The notes: a model not told the origin generated them from the letters alone. A DNA stretch of 6,049 nucleotides from an uncultured Rhizobiaceae group bacterium (GCA_905479965.1 CAJQOR010000261.1:1-6049); one strand, 5' to 3'; numbered from the stretch's first letter, positions 1 through 6,049 are shown. Numbers and translations: made by a program.

Positions 1-376
1 ATCAATGGCTTGGGATACAGGTGGTTGGCAGCTTAATGCTGACAATGCTGATATCAACTTTGTTGCGCCGGCATCTGGTGCGCTTGGTTGGATTGATACA
101 TTTGCATTGCCATCACGCGGTCGTGCAGACGATGCAGCATATGCTTGGATCAATTTTGTCATGCAGCCAGAAATTGCTGCGATGATCACATCAGAAGCTG
201 GTAACTTTACAGCTTCAAAAGGTGGTGATGCCGGTGTTGATGATGCGCTTAAAGCACGTTACCAAACAAGCTTCCCACAAGAAGCTGTCGACAATATCAA
301 ATGGTATCCAGCGGTTCCTGCAGGTCTTGAAGCGCTGGAAGGTTCTGTGCTTGATCGTGTGAATGCAGCTCAATAA
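1..376 (+). CDS. potD: Periplasmic substrate-binding protein of a polyamine-type ABC importer, C-terminal part (5' end outside window)
   Basis: This is the last 124 or so codons of an extracellular solute-binding protein of the PotD/PotF family (COG0687). The reading frame is already open at the left edge (first whole codon at base 2), so the ATG at 5 is an internal methionine and not the start. The segment WDTGGWQ, then APASGALGWIDTFALPSR, then AAYAWINFVMQPEIAA matches the family's C-terminal lobe, in which a glycine-rich strand, a WIDTFALP strand and the 'Ay.fInf.l.Pe.aA' helix follow each other. Such proteins capture spermidine, putrescine or related amines in the periplasm and deliver them to the permease pair encoded downstream. 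The ATPase and two permease genes follow directly, which supports the role. The substrate cannot be fixed from this fragment, because close relatives bind GABA or other amines. Codon choice is strongly biased to T-ending codons such as GGT, GCT and CTT, consistent with high expression. The gene stops with TAA and is followed 15 bases later by a terminator hairpin. Confidence 0.85.
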   Translation, partial: SMAWDTGGWQLNADNADINFVAPASGALGWIDTFALPSRGRADDAAYAWINFVMQPEIAAMITSEAGNFTASKGGDAGVDDALKARYQTSFPQEAVDNIKWYPAVPAGLEALEGSVLDRVNAAQ

Positions 377-391
377 AAACTAGACTTAAAT

Positions 392-421
392 TGAGGGGTG
401 CCAACGTGCCCCTCATTTTTT
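392..421 (+). terminator. Intrinsic terminator between the binding-protein and ATPase genes
   Basis: The 5' arm TGAGGGGTGC (392-401) pairs with GTGCCCCTCA (406-415) around the loop CAAC. This gives 10 pairs, two of them G-T wobbles, followed by six T (416-421). It lies 15 bases after the binding-protein stop and 24 bases before the ATPase start. In importer operons such a hairpin commonly lets most transcripts end after the binding-protein gene while some read through, giving excess periplasmic protein. That partial read-through is inferred here. No separate promoter for the ATPase gene is obvious in the short remaining space. Confidence 0.85.
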
Positions 422-445
422 AAATACATGAAATAAGAGTGTTAG

Positions 446-1555
446 ATGTCCGAAGTTGCTGATCTCGAATGTAGAGAGCTTTCAAAAAGTTTTCTGGACT
501 TTCAGGCCGTAAAAGAGGTGAGCTTCAGTGTTCCCAAAGGCACATTCTTTTCGATTTTAGGACCATCAGGTTGCGGTAAAACAACTCTTCTCAGAATGAT
601 CGCTGGCTTCCAAGAACCAACGAGCGGCGATCTTCTTATCAAGAATAAATCTGTACTTAATGTACCGCCCAACAAGCGGCCTGTTTCAATGGTATTTCAA
701 CACTTAGCACTATTCCCCATGATGAACATAGCCGCCAATGTTGGCTTTGGTTTGCGTCAACGTGGGGTCGATAAACGCGAAATTGAACAGCGTGTTGAAA
801 CAGTACTCGAACGTGTGGGTCTGCCGGGCGTCGGAAAGCGCTCCATCAATCAGCTATCTGGCGGGCAAAAACAGCGCGTCGCAATTGCGCGATGTATGGT
901 GTTAGAACCAGATGTGTTGCTTTTAGATGAACCGCTTGGTGCGCTAGATTTAAAATTGCGCGAACACATGAAGATTGAGCTTAAGAAGCTGCAAGCAGAA
1001 TTTAACACAACGTTTGTGTATATTACCCATGACCAATCCGAAGCGCTTGTCATGAGTGATCAAATCGCAGTCATGAACCACGGTGTGTTTGAACAAATTG
1101 GCACAGCGCGTGAACTTTACTATCAGCCAAAAACCTCATTTGTTGCAGGCTTTGTGGGTGAAGCAAATAAGTATGAAGCCAAAGTCACATCCAAAAACGG
1201 CGATGCGCTTCAGTTAATAACCCATGATGGTGTTGAACTTTCAGGTATTGATGCTGTTGGGGGACTAAACAAAGGCGAAAGCGCGCAAGTATTCGTGCGA
1301 CCTGAAGCCATCAAGATATCGCGCAAACAAGCTGATATCGATGCAATGGACAACACCCATTCCGGGGAGATAGAAAACATTCTCTTTAATGGCGCCAATA
1401 GCCAATTGCTTCTGCGCGATAATTCCAACGGCGCTCAAATCAACATAACCATGCCGCAAACTGGTGAGTTCCGCGATCTAGTAAAAGGTGACACGGTTTA
1501 TTTTGGTTGGGAAGCTGGCCAAACCCGATGCTATGCGTCGGATAAAGCGAGCTAA
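446..1555 (+). CDS. potA: ATP-binding subunit of polyamine-type ABC importer (PotA family)
   Basis: A 369-residue ABC ATPase that would sit as a homodimer on the cytoplasmic face of the permease pair and power uptake. All nucleotide-binding motifs are intact: Walker A GPSGCGKT (residues 39-46), Q-loop glutamine 85 in VFQHLALFP, signature LSGGQKQR (137-144), Walker B VLLLDEP (157-163), D-loop GALD (165-168) and switch histidine 195 in THDQSEAL. The region after about residue 240 is the C-terminal extension with a TOBE-type fold (VFVRPEAIKIS, then a strand-rich stretch ending VYFGWEAGQTRCY), as usual for PotA/MalK-type ATPases. The length is normal for the family. The ATG at 446 is preceded by a modest AAGAG at 435-439. 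The stop is separated by one base from the next gene, so it is co-translated with the permeases. The Q-loop context has HL where many relatives have NY. Substrate (spermidine, putrescine or another amine) is inferred from the whole cluster, not from the ATPase itself. Confidence 0.93.
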   Translation: MSEVADLECRELSKSFLDFQAVKEVSFSVPKGTFFSILGPSGCGKTTLLRMIAGFQEPTSGDLLIKNKSVLNVPPNKRPVSMVFQHLALFPMMNIAANVGFGLRQRGVDKREIEQRVETVLERVGLPGVGKRSINQLSGGQKQRVAIARCMVLEPDVLLLDEPLGALDLKLREHMKIELKKLQAEFNTTFVYITHDQSEALVMSDQIAVMNHGVFEQIGTARELYYQPKTSFVAGFVGEANKYEAKVTSKNGDALQLITHDGVELSGIDAVGGLNKGESAQVFVRPEAIKISRKQADIDAMDNTHSGEIENILFNGANSQLLLRDNSNGAQINITMPQTGEFRDLVKGDTVYFGWEAGQTRCYASDKAS

Positions 1556-1556
1556 G

Positions 1557-2420
1557 ATGACGTCTGATAAGTCAAAACTTGGTTTTTATCTTTTACTTTC
1601 ACCACTTTTATTGTGGTTGATGACGTTAATTATCTTGCCGCATGTGGGCATGTTTTTCGTTTCAATCAGCGAAAAAGTAGGTGTTCGTCAGTATGAAACA
1701 GGTCTTGGAAATTATGCGGTGTTTTTTAACGAACCGCTTTATTGGAACACATTTGCCCGCACCGCATATATGTCAATCGCTGCCACGTTTTTAACGCTGC
1801 TTATTGGGTTTCCAATTGCATATTATATTGCAAAACTCACAAAAGGACGCACTAAAACAACGTTGTTTTTGATGTGTCTTATTCCGTTTTGGGTCAGCGA
1901 ATTGGTTCGTACATTTGGTTGGATGATTTTGCTGCGCGAAACTGGTGTGGTCTCTAGTTTCTTGCAATATCTCGGCCTTGTCGACGGACCCATCGAGTTT
2001 TTATACAATGATGCTGCGATCATGACAGGTCTTGTTTATACCTCCATGTTATTCATGGTTGTTCCTTTAGTGACAACGCTCGATAGTCTCGATGACAGTT
2101 TGATTGAGGCGGGGTATGATCTAGGCGGCAATGGATACACAATCCTGCGCGAGATCATTATCCCACATGCCATGCCTGGCATCGTATCAGGCTGTATTGT
2201 GGTCTTCATGTTGTCGCTTGGAAACTATCTGACGCCTATTTTGTTGGGCGGGAAAGATAGCCTATGGTTTACTGGTCTCATCTATAGCCAGTTTATCACA
2301 CGGTTCAATTGGGAGCTTGGTTCTGCATTCGGGTTCTTATTGCTTGGACTGTCTTCGCTCATCGTGTTTGTCGGATTAAAACTATCTCGACAATCGCTCA
2401 CTGAAACGATGGGGCGCTAA
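1557..2420 (+). CDS. potB: Inner-membrane permease subunit of polyamine-type ABC importer (PotB family)
   Basis: A 287-residue permease with about six membrane segments, roughly at residues 9-36, 70-93, 101-127, 155-176, 205-229 and 256-275. The EAA loop that docks on the ATPase is clear at about 184-209: EAGYDLGGNGYTILREIIIP followed by HAMPGI. The conserved PotB-like pieces LIPFWVSELVRTFGWMILL and SLGNYLTPILLGG are present. With the next gene product it would form the channel across the inner membrane. The frame is open upstream, with ATGs at 1488 and 1533, but these starts would overlap the ATPase gene and add a basic, non-family N-terminus. The ATG at 1557, one base after the ATPase stop, puts the first membrane helix where the family has it. 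No strong ribosome binding site is seen, so translation probably restarts from the preceding stop. Confidence 0.92.
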   Translation: MTSDKSKLGFYLLLSPLLLWLMTLIILPHVGMFFVSISEKVGVRQYETGLGNYAVFFNEPLYWNTFARTAYMSIAATFLTLLIGFPIAYYIAKLTKGRTKTTLFLMCLIPFWVSELVRTFGWMILLRETGVVSSFLQYLGLVDGPIEFLYNDAAIMTGLVYTSMLFMVVPLVTTLDSLDDSLIEAGYDLGGNGYTILREIIIPHAMPGIVSGCIVVFMLSLGNYLTPILLGGKDSLWFTGLIYSQFITRFNWELGSAFGFLLLGLSSLIVFVGLKLSRQSLTETMGR

Positions 2421-2421
2421 G

Positions 2422-3276
2422 ATGATTACTGGTATCAAACAAAGCCCGTTCTTTACATGGTCTTATCGCGCCTATGTCATAGTCTTTTTCATCTATTTAG
2501 CACTGCCGCTGGCGGTCGTTTGTGTCTTTGCATTTAATGATAGTCAATTCCCTTCGCTTCCCTGGGATGGGTTCACATTAAAATGGTTCTTTGGCAGTGA
2601 GTCTCCATCCATCGGTGTTTTTAACGAACGATCAATCATTCGATCCATCGGTACATCTGCATTTGTTGCGTTCTGGGTTGCGATTATATCGGTATGTGTG
2701 GGAACCTGTAACGCGTTCTTGTTCACCAGATATGAGTTTAGAGGAAAGTCATTTCTTTACATTGTCATGCTGCTGCCATTGATAATACCGGGTATTATTT
2801 TAGGTATCAGTATTTTGGTATTCACCTCCAATATTGCAAACTTCCTAGAAAATGCCACAGGCTTATGGTTTGATAATTTAAGACCAGGCCTTATTCTTGT
2901 GATACTCGGCCAGTTCTCGTTTATCACAACATTTGCAACACTGGTCATTTCCGCACGATTGCAAAAGTTTGATCTAAGCTTGGAAGAAGCTGCACTGAAT
3001 TTGGGTGCAACAAAACTTGGTGCGATCCGTTCCATCACGCTGCCATTTTTATATCCGGCAATGATCGGAGCAGGGGTGGTTGCTGTCCTTATGAGTTTTG
3101 AGAACTTTAATACCACATTGATGCTGGTTGGCTCTGACGCACCCCTGACGATTACGATGTTTGATCGTCTTAAATTGGGGTCGACACCGGTGCTAAACGC
3201 CGTCTCATTATTGCTCATGCTCGCGTCAGCAGTGCTAGGATTAATGTCGTTACTTCTGCAGAAAAAATCTGATTAA
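2422..3276 (+). CDS. potC: Inner-membrane permease subunit of polyamine-type ABC importer (PotC family)
   Basis: A 284-residue permease that pairs with the upstream PotB-like protein. Hydrophobic segments lie at about residues 18-38, 78-103, 110-136, 156-178, 210-234 and 259-280. The EAA loop is textbook: LEEAALNLGATKLGAIRSIT at 187-206, then LPFLYPAM. Other family pieces are LPLIIPGIILGIS (118-130), where PotC proteins have a proline- and glycine-rich helix, and SFENFNTTLMLVG (225-237). The start follows the previous stop by one base, in the same ten-base context as the ATPase/PotB junction. A GGGG at 2411-2414 may help ribosome binding. It is the last gene of the left operon. No clear intrinsic terminator follows it, so its transcript may end by Rho or run into the AT-rich gap. 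Confidence 0.92.
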   Translation: MITGIKQSPFFTWSYRAYVIVFFIYLALPLAVVCVFAFNDSQFPSLPWDGFTLKWFFGSESPSIGVFNERSIIRSIGTSAFVAFWVAIISVCVGTCNAFLFTRYEFRGKSFLYIVMLLPLIIPGIILGISILVFTSNIANFLENATGLWFDNLRPGLILVILGQFSFITTFATLVISARLQKFDLSLEEAALNLGATKLGAIRSITLPFLYPAMIGAGVVAVLMSFENFNTTLMLVGSDAPLTITMFDRLKLGSTPVLNAVSLLLMLASAVLGLMSLLLQKKSD

Positions 3277-3561
3277 GATCTGTTCGCTCATATGATGATG
3301 ATGTCCGAAAATCTTGTGACATATAGATGACGATTACTGAAACAAATTTGTTAGAATTGAAAATCTAGCTGCCTGCTGCACGTTTTCTACAATGGCTCCC
3401 TTAATTTGTTGATCGATAAATTTTGAATTTGTTGAGATTGTGCGTGTGATCGACTTAAGTATATAAAAATCAAAGTCTTGCGTGGTTTTTTTAAGTTGAA
3501 AAAGTGAAATTTTTATCTCTTTGATAGCAAAAGATTTATCATCTGTAGTTGTTAATTATGA
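3277..3561 (+). other. AT-rich non-coding gap between the two importer gene sets
   Basis: About 285 bases with no convincing gene on either strand and no good intrinsic terminator for the left operon. The octamer AATTTGTT occurs three times (3345-3352, 3403-3410, 3426-3433), the last two in the longer form AATTTGTTGA. TGATCGA occurs at 3410-3416 and 3447-3453. A weak sigma70-like pair, TTGTGC at 3438-3443 and TATATA at 3460-3465 with 16 bases between, could be a basal promoter for the phn genes, but in such AT-rich sequence this is little better than chance. Confidence 0.6.
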
Positions 3562-3601
3562 CTGTCACAAAACTTTATTATTTCCGTCATCAAACTGAAA
3601 A
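3562..3601 (+). promoter_or_regulatory. Pho box array (putative PhoB binding site) upstream of phnC
   Basis: Seven-base units start exactly every 11 bases: CTGTCAC (3562), CTTTATT (3573), CCGTCAT (3584) and a degenerate CTGAAAA (3595), separated by AT-rich 4-base spacers AAAA, ATTT and CAAA. The known PhoB target is a tandem of CTGTCAT-like units with 11-base periodicity, and the first and third units here each differ from that consensus by one base. The array ends 44 bases before the phnC ATG. This agrees with the established PhoB control of phnCDE/phoCDET-type operons in alphaproteobacteria. A possible but poor -10 (TAAGTT, 3612-3617) lies 10 bases after the last unit, which would place the transcript start near 3624 and give a leader of about 20 bases. 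Confidence 0.8.
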
Positions 3602-3632
3602 ATGCGCCCCCTAAGTTTGTGCCAGCTCAGAC

Positions 3633-3637
3633 GGAGG
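3633..3637 (+). promoter_or_regulatory. Ribosome binding site of phnC that decides the start codon
   Basis: GGAGG, an almost full anti-Shine-Dalgarno match, lies 8 bases before the ATG at 3646. It rules in favour of that ATG over the in-frame GTG at 3619, which would place this site inside the coding region. Confidence 0.85.
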
Positions 3638-3645
3638 CTTTCTTA

Positions 3646-4461
3646 ATGCTGCTCGAAATTCGTGATCTAACTAAGAAATTTGGGACTGCGACCGCAGTCA
3701 ATAAAATTAAGTTTACAGTCGAAAAAGATCAATTCATCGGAATTGTTGGCCGTTCAGGCGCTGGGAAGTCGACCGTTTTGCGAATGCTCAATCGTCTTGC
3801 AGACCCAACCGACGGTTCTATTGTCTTCAATGGTCGCGACGTTACAAAGCTCGAAGGCGCAGACAAGCGCAAGTGGCAATCAGATTGCGCCATGATCTTC
3901 CAGCAGTTCAACCTAGTGCCCCGCCTTGATGTTGTTTCAAACGTTCTACATGGGACTTTAAACAGGCAAAATACACTGGCGACAATGTTTAACCTTTTCC
4001 CTAAAGATGATGTCTATACAGCTATCGATATTTTAGAACGTTTAGGCATTCAAGAACATGCCATGAAACGCGCTGAGGCTTTGTCAGGTGGACAACAGCA
4101 ACGTGTCGCGATTGCGCGTGCGATGATGCAAGACCCGCAAATTGTTTTGGCTGATGAACCAATTGCCTCGCTTGACCCAATGAATGCTCAGATAGTTATG
4201 GATAGTCTGCGCCGTATTCATGAAGAAGATGGTCGCTTGGTAATCTGTAACCTTCACACGCTCGACACAGCACGCAAATATTGCGACCGCGTGATCGGTA
4301 TGCGTGACGGCAATATCGTCTTTGATGGCACTGGCGCTGAGCTGACTATGGAAGCTGCCCGCGAAATCTATGGTGCAGATGAGAGCTTCTCAGAATCGGC
4401 AACTTCAACAAGTGTTGAAAGCCTTGCCCAAACAAATCACAAGCTCGACGAGCTTGCATGA
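3646..4461 (+). CDS. phnC: Phosphonate ABC importer, ATP-binding subunit PhnC
   Basis: A 271-residue ABC ATPase that energises uptake of phosphonates, and perhaps phosphate or phosphite, through PhnE. Intact motifs: Walker A GRSGAGKS (35-42), Q-loop IFQQFNLV with Q86, signature LSGGQQQR (146-153), Walker B IVLADEP (166-172), D-loop ASLDP (174-178) and switch histidine 204. Family-specific pieces are [19 protein letters not shown] after the Q-loop and [18 protein letters not shown] around the switch, both characteristic of PhnC rather than other importer ATPases. The length is that of a normal PhnC, with a short acidic and serine-rich tail. The start is set by the GGAGG at 3633. The gene lies directly downstream of a Pho box, so PhoB induction in low phosphate is expected. 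A terminator hairpin follows within 10 bases of the stop, before phnD. Confidence 0.95.
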   Translation: MLLEIRDLTKKFGTATAVNKIKFTVEKDQFIGIVGRSGAGKSTVLRMLNRLADPTDGSIVFNGRDVTKLEGADKRKWQSDCAMIFQQFNLVPRLDVVSNVLHGTLNRQNTLATMFNLFPKDDVYTAIDILERLGIQEHAMKRAEALSGGQQQRVAIARAMMQDPQIVLADEPIASLDPMNAQIVMDSLRRIHEEDGRLVICNLHTLDTARKYCDRVIGMRDGNIVFDGTGAELTMEAAREIYGADESFSESATSTSVESLAQTNHKLDELA

Positions 4462-4469
4462 TGTGATCC

Positions 4470-4494
4470 AAGCCCCGGGAATCGGGGCTTTTTT
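4470..4494 (+). terminator. Intrinsic terminator or attenuator between phnC and phnD
   Basis: AAGCCCCG (4470-4477) pairs perfectly with CGGGGCTT (4483-4490) around the loop GGAAT, and the run of T reaches 4494. The hairpin falls in the 57-base space between phnC and phnD, inside what should be one operon. Either read-through is substantial, or the structure acts as a processing or stabilising element. No clear separate promoter fits between it and phnD. Confidence 0.85.
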
Positions 4495-4518
4495 ATATCC
4501 TAATGGAGAAATGAAAAC

Positions 4519-5430
4519 ATGAAAAAACTCGCTTTAGCCCTTTTGGCGACAACTTTAATGACAGGTGCTGCAGCTGCTGACAGCATGGAAAAAATCTCAG
4601 AATTCCGTATTGGTATCTTGGGTGGTGAAAACGCTCAGGATCGTATGAATTCATACCAGTGTCTTGCTGACAAAACGACTGATTTGCTTGGTGTTGAAAC
4701 TAAATTGTTCGCACCTGCTGATTATGCCGGTGTTATCCAAGGTCTTCTTGGCGGTACAATCGATATGGCTTGGTTGGGTGCATCTGGTTACGCAAAAGCA
4801 TATTTGTCTGATCCAGAAGCTGTTGAGCCGGTACTTGTGAAAGTCAATGTTGATGGTGGCTTTGGTTACTATTCTGTCGGTTTTGCGCGTAAAGATTCAG
4901 GTGTAACATCACTTGAAGATCTTAAAGGTAAAACATTTGGTTTTGGTGATCCAAACTCAACATCTGGTTACCTCATCCCATCTATCGAAATTCCACAGCA
5001 AATTAGCGCAACAATGGAATCAGGCGATTACTTTGGTGAAGTTAAGTTCACAGGTGGTCACGAGCAAACAATCGTAGCTGTTGCAAACGGCGAAATCCAA
5101 GGTGGTGTAACTTGGGCTGATGGTCTTGGCGAATGGGAAGATGGCTATAATTCAGGTGCGCTTCGCAAAGCCGTTGATGCTGGCCTTGTTGACATGAATG
5201 ACATGGTTAAAATCTGGCAGTCAAGAACAATCCCAGAAGGTCCAATCGTTCTTCGCAAAGCACTTCCAGCTGACGTTAAAGTTAAAATGACTGGTCTTGT
5301 AGCATCTTTGAAATCACTTGATCCTGATTGCGCATATGGCGTTGCTTCAGGTGAGACAAAGGGCTTCATGCCTATCACTCACGATGCTTACGAAGTGATC
5401 ATCGAAGCGCGTAAATTGAAATCTAACTAA
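4519..5430 (+). CDS. phnD: Phosphonate ABC importer, periplasmic substrate-binding protein PhnD
   Basis: A 303-residue secreted binding protein. The signal peptide has two lysines, a hydrophobic core LALALLATTLM and a cut expected after the alanine run, near residue 20. The mature part follows the PhnD pattern closely: IGILGGENAQDRMNSYQCLAD (31-51), FAPADYAGVIQGLLGGTIDMA (64-84), WLGASGYA (85-92), then VDGGFGYYSVGFARKDSG (111-128). The ligand-loop sequence FGDPNSTSGYLIP (142-154) has the Ser-Thr-Ser that grips the phosphonate group in this family. GGHEQTIVAVANGEIQGGV (179-197) and TWADG follow, supplying the conserved histidine and aspartate. Two cysteines in the mature part (48 and one near 272) could form a disulphide. 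GGAG at 4505-4508 serves the ATG at 4519. Glycine is almost always GGT, unlike the permease genes, which suggests high expression. The gene is flanked on both sides by terminator hairpins. The exact ligand (2-aminoethylphosphonate, methylphosphonate, phosphite or phosphate) cannot be told. Confidence 0.96.
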   Translation: MKKLALALLATTLMTGAAAADSMEKISEFRIGILGGENAQDRMNSYQCLADKTTDLLGVETKLFAPADYAGVIQGLLGGTIDMAWLGASGYAKAYLSDPEAVEPVLVKVNVDGGFGYYSVGFARKDSGVTSLEDLKGKTFGFGDPNSTSGYLIPSIEIPQQISATMESGDYFGEVKFTGGHEQTIVAVANGEIQGGVTWADGLGEWEDGYNSGALRKAVDAGLVDMNDMVKIWQSRTIPEGPIVLRKALPADVKVKMTGLVASLKSLDPDCAYGVASGETKGFMPITHDAYEVIIEARKLKSN

Positions 5431-5451
5431 TCGTTTTCAATCTCTAATAAT

Positions 5452-5481
5452 GACCACCCCATGCGTTGGGGTGGTCTTTTT
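5452..5481 (+). terminator. Intrinsic terminator between phnD and phnE
   Basis: A perfect 9-pair stem, GACCACCCC (5452-5460) with GGGGTGGTC (5468-5476), closes the 7-base loop ATGCGTT and is followed by TTTTT (5477-5481). It starts 22 bases after the phnD stop and ends 25 bases before the phnE start. It should reduce phnE transcription relative to phnD, or protect the 3' end of the phnD message. Confidence 0.9.
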
Positions 5482-5506
5482 CTAGTCTCATAATCAAAGA
5501 ACAAAA

Positions 5507-6049
5507 ATGTCGACACAAGCCATAGAAAATTCTGCGGCGCCGGATCTGCGTGAAAGATATCTCGCCCAAGTTCAGCGTAAGCATTTATATAATGCCATTT
5601 TCCTGATCGTATTTATGGCGCTTCTCGTCAGCGGTTTTATGACTGCAGATGATCGAAACGCCGGTGGTTTTTGGGACGGTTTACCAAACATTTTCGATTT
5701 TCCAGCTGAATTGTGGGATGATGCCAGTCAGAAACTCGCGCAATTTCCAGCTCACTTCATTGAATTTTTGCCGAGCTTGCTTGAGACGATCAATATCGCT
5801 GGCGCCGCCACATTGATTGGCGCAATAGTCGGCGTGTTCATCTCGCTGCTCGCCACGCGTGGTCTGGCAAAATGGCCGCGCATGATCCCAGTGTTTCGCA
5901 GAATTATGGATGTGTTGCGCGCTATTCCTGAAATTGTGATTGCGTTGGTGCTTATTTTCATCATGGGCGGCGGCCCAGTTCCAGCGATGATCGCTATAGC
6001 GCTTCACACAATTGGCGCCTTGGGTAAATTGTTCTCATTAACTTCTGAG
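5507..6049 (+). CDS. phnE: Phosphonate ABC importer, inner-membrane permease PhnE, N-terminal part (3' end outside window)
   Basis: An open frame of 181 codons without a stop runs to the right edge. It begins at the ATG at 5507 (MSTQAIENSAAPDLRERY). A polar cytoplasmic start of about 27 residues is followed by a first membrane helix (about 28-46), a soluble stretch with FDFPAELWDDA and FIEFLPSLLETI, a second helix with NIAGAATLIGAIVGVFISLL (96-115), and the PhnE hallmark RRIMDVLRAIPEIVIALVL (131-149). It then reads IFIMGGGPVPAMIAIALHTI and GALGKLF, where PhnE proteins begin the cytoplasmic coupling region. The full-length family protein is roughly 260-300 residues, so about a third is missing. 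As a homodimer it would form the channel for ligand delivered by PhnD and be driven by PhnC. The ribosome binding site is weak (AAAGA at 5496-5500), and with the hairpin upstream this suggests low expression compared with phnD. Confidence 0.93.
   Translation, partial: MSTQAIENSAAPDLRERYLAQVQRKHLYNAIFLIVFMALLVSGFMTADDRNAGGFWDGLPNIFDFPAELWDDASQKLAQFPAHFIEFLPSLLETINIAGAATLIGAIVGVFISLLATRGLAKWPRMIPVFRRIMDVLRAIPEIVIALVLIFIMGGGPVPAMIAIALHTIGALGKLFSLTSE

Noticed and set aside
1488..1556. Longer PotB start at ATG 1488 (or 1533), overlapping the ATPase gene
   Set aside because: It adds a basic, non-family leader encoded within the end of the ATPase gene. The ATG at 1557, one base after the stop, gives the expected N-terminus and matches the next junction exactly.
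2757..3218. 153-codon open frame on the - strand
   Set aside because: It lies wholly inside the clear PotC permease gene, its protein has no recognisable family features, and no promoter or ribosome site supports it.
3275..3315. Possible terminator after the PotC gene (AAGAT with ATCTT)
   Set aside because: The arms are only five pairs, about 30 bases apart, with no GC-rich core and no T tract.
3496..3525. TTGAAA at 3496 and TTTGAT at 3520 as a promoter for phnC
   Set aside because: The -10 match is poor and many such pairs occur by chance in this AT-rich gap. The Pho box lies downstream and gives a better explanation.
3619..3645. GTG start for phnC giving nine extra residues
   Set aside because: The strong GGAGG at 3633-3637 lies 8 bases before the ATG at 3646, and PhnC proteins begin near that methionine.
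4511..4522. Tiny reading frame ATG AAA ACA TGA overlapping the phnD start
   Set aside because: Its ATG lies only two bases after the GGAGAA, too close for use, while the ATG at 4519 has suitable spacing and starts the signal peptide.
5681..6007. 108-codon open frame on the - strand, rich in His, Asn and Arg
   Set aside because: It is the antisense of the PhnE coding frame, which has unmistakable family motifs. The odd composition is what antisense of a membrane protein gene gives.

Overview
The window reads as ordinary chromosome of an alphaproteobacterium with moderate to low GC, probably a free-living, possibly marine, member of the Hyphomicrobiales or Rhodobacterales. That placement rests on protein style, the phnC-phnD-phnE order and the base composition. 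It is an inference, and I cannot name a genus. All genes lie on the + strand. They form two ABC importer gene sets separated by one non-coding gap of about 370 bases.

Left block (1-3276): a polyamine-type (Pot family, possibly GABA or another small amine) importer in the order binding protein, ATPase, permease, permease. The binding protein is cut by the left edge and is followed by an intrinsic terminator hairpin. The ATPase and the two permeases then follow almost without gaps, each junction having one base between stop and start. Together they would make a periplasmic binding protein, a homodimeric ATPase and a heterodimeric membrane channel.

Gap (3277-3645): AT-rich and without a convincing gene. 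Its right end carries a clear Pho-box-like array, 7-base units repeated every 11 bases, just upstream of phnC, followed by a strong ribosome binding site that fixes the phnC start at 3646.

Right block (3646-6049): phnC (ATPase), phnD (periplasmic phosphonate-binding protein with signal peptide) and the first 181 codons of phnE (permease), which runs off the right edge. Well-formed intrinsic terminators sit between phnC and phnD and between phnD and phnE. The phnD message is therefore bracketed by hairpins, and expression of the three components is probably uneven. The Pho box suggests PhoB-controlled induction under phosphate starvation.

I found no mobile element, CRISPR, tRNA, rRNA or defence gene, and no evidence of a new kind of system. 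The most interesting features are regulatory: the Pho-box array and the hairpins next to both binding-protein genes.
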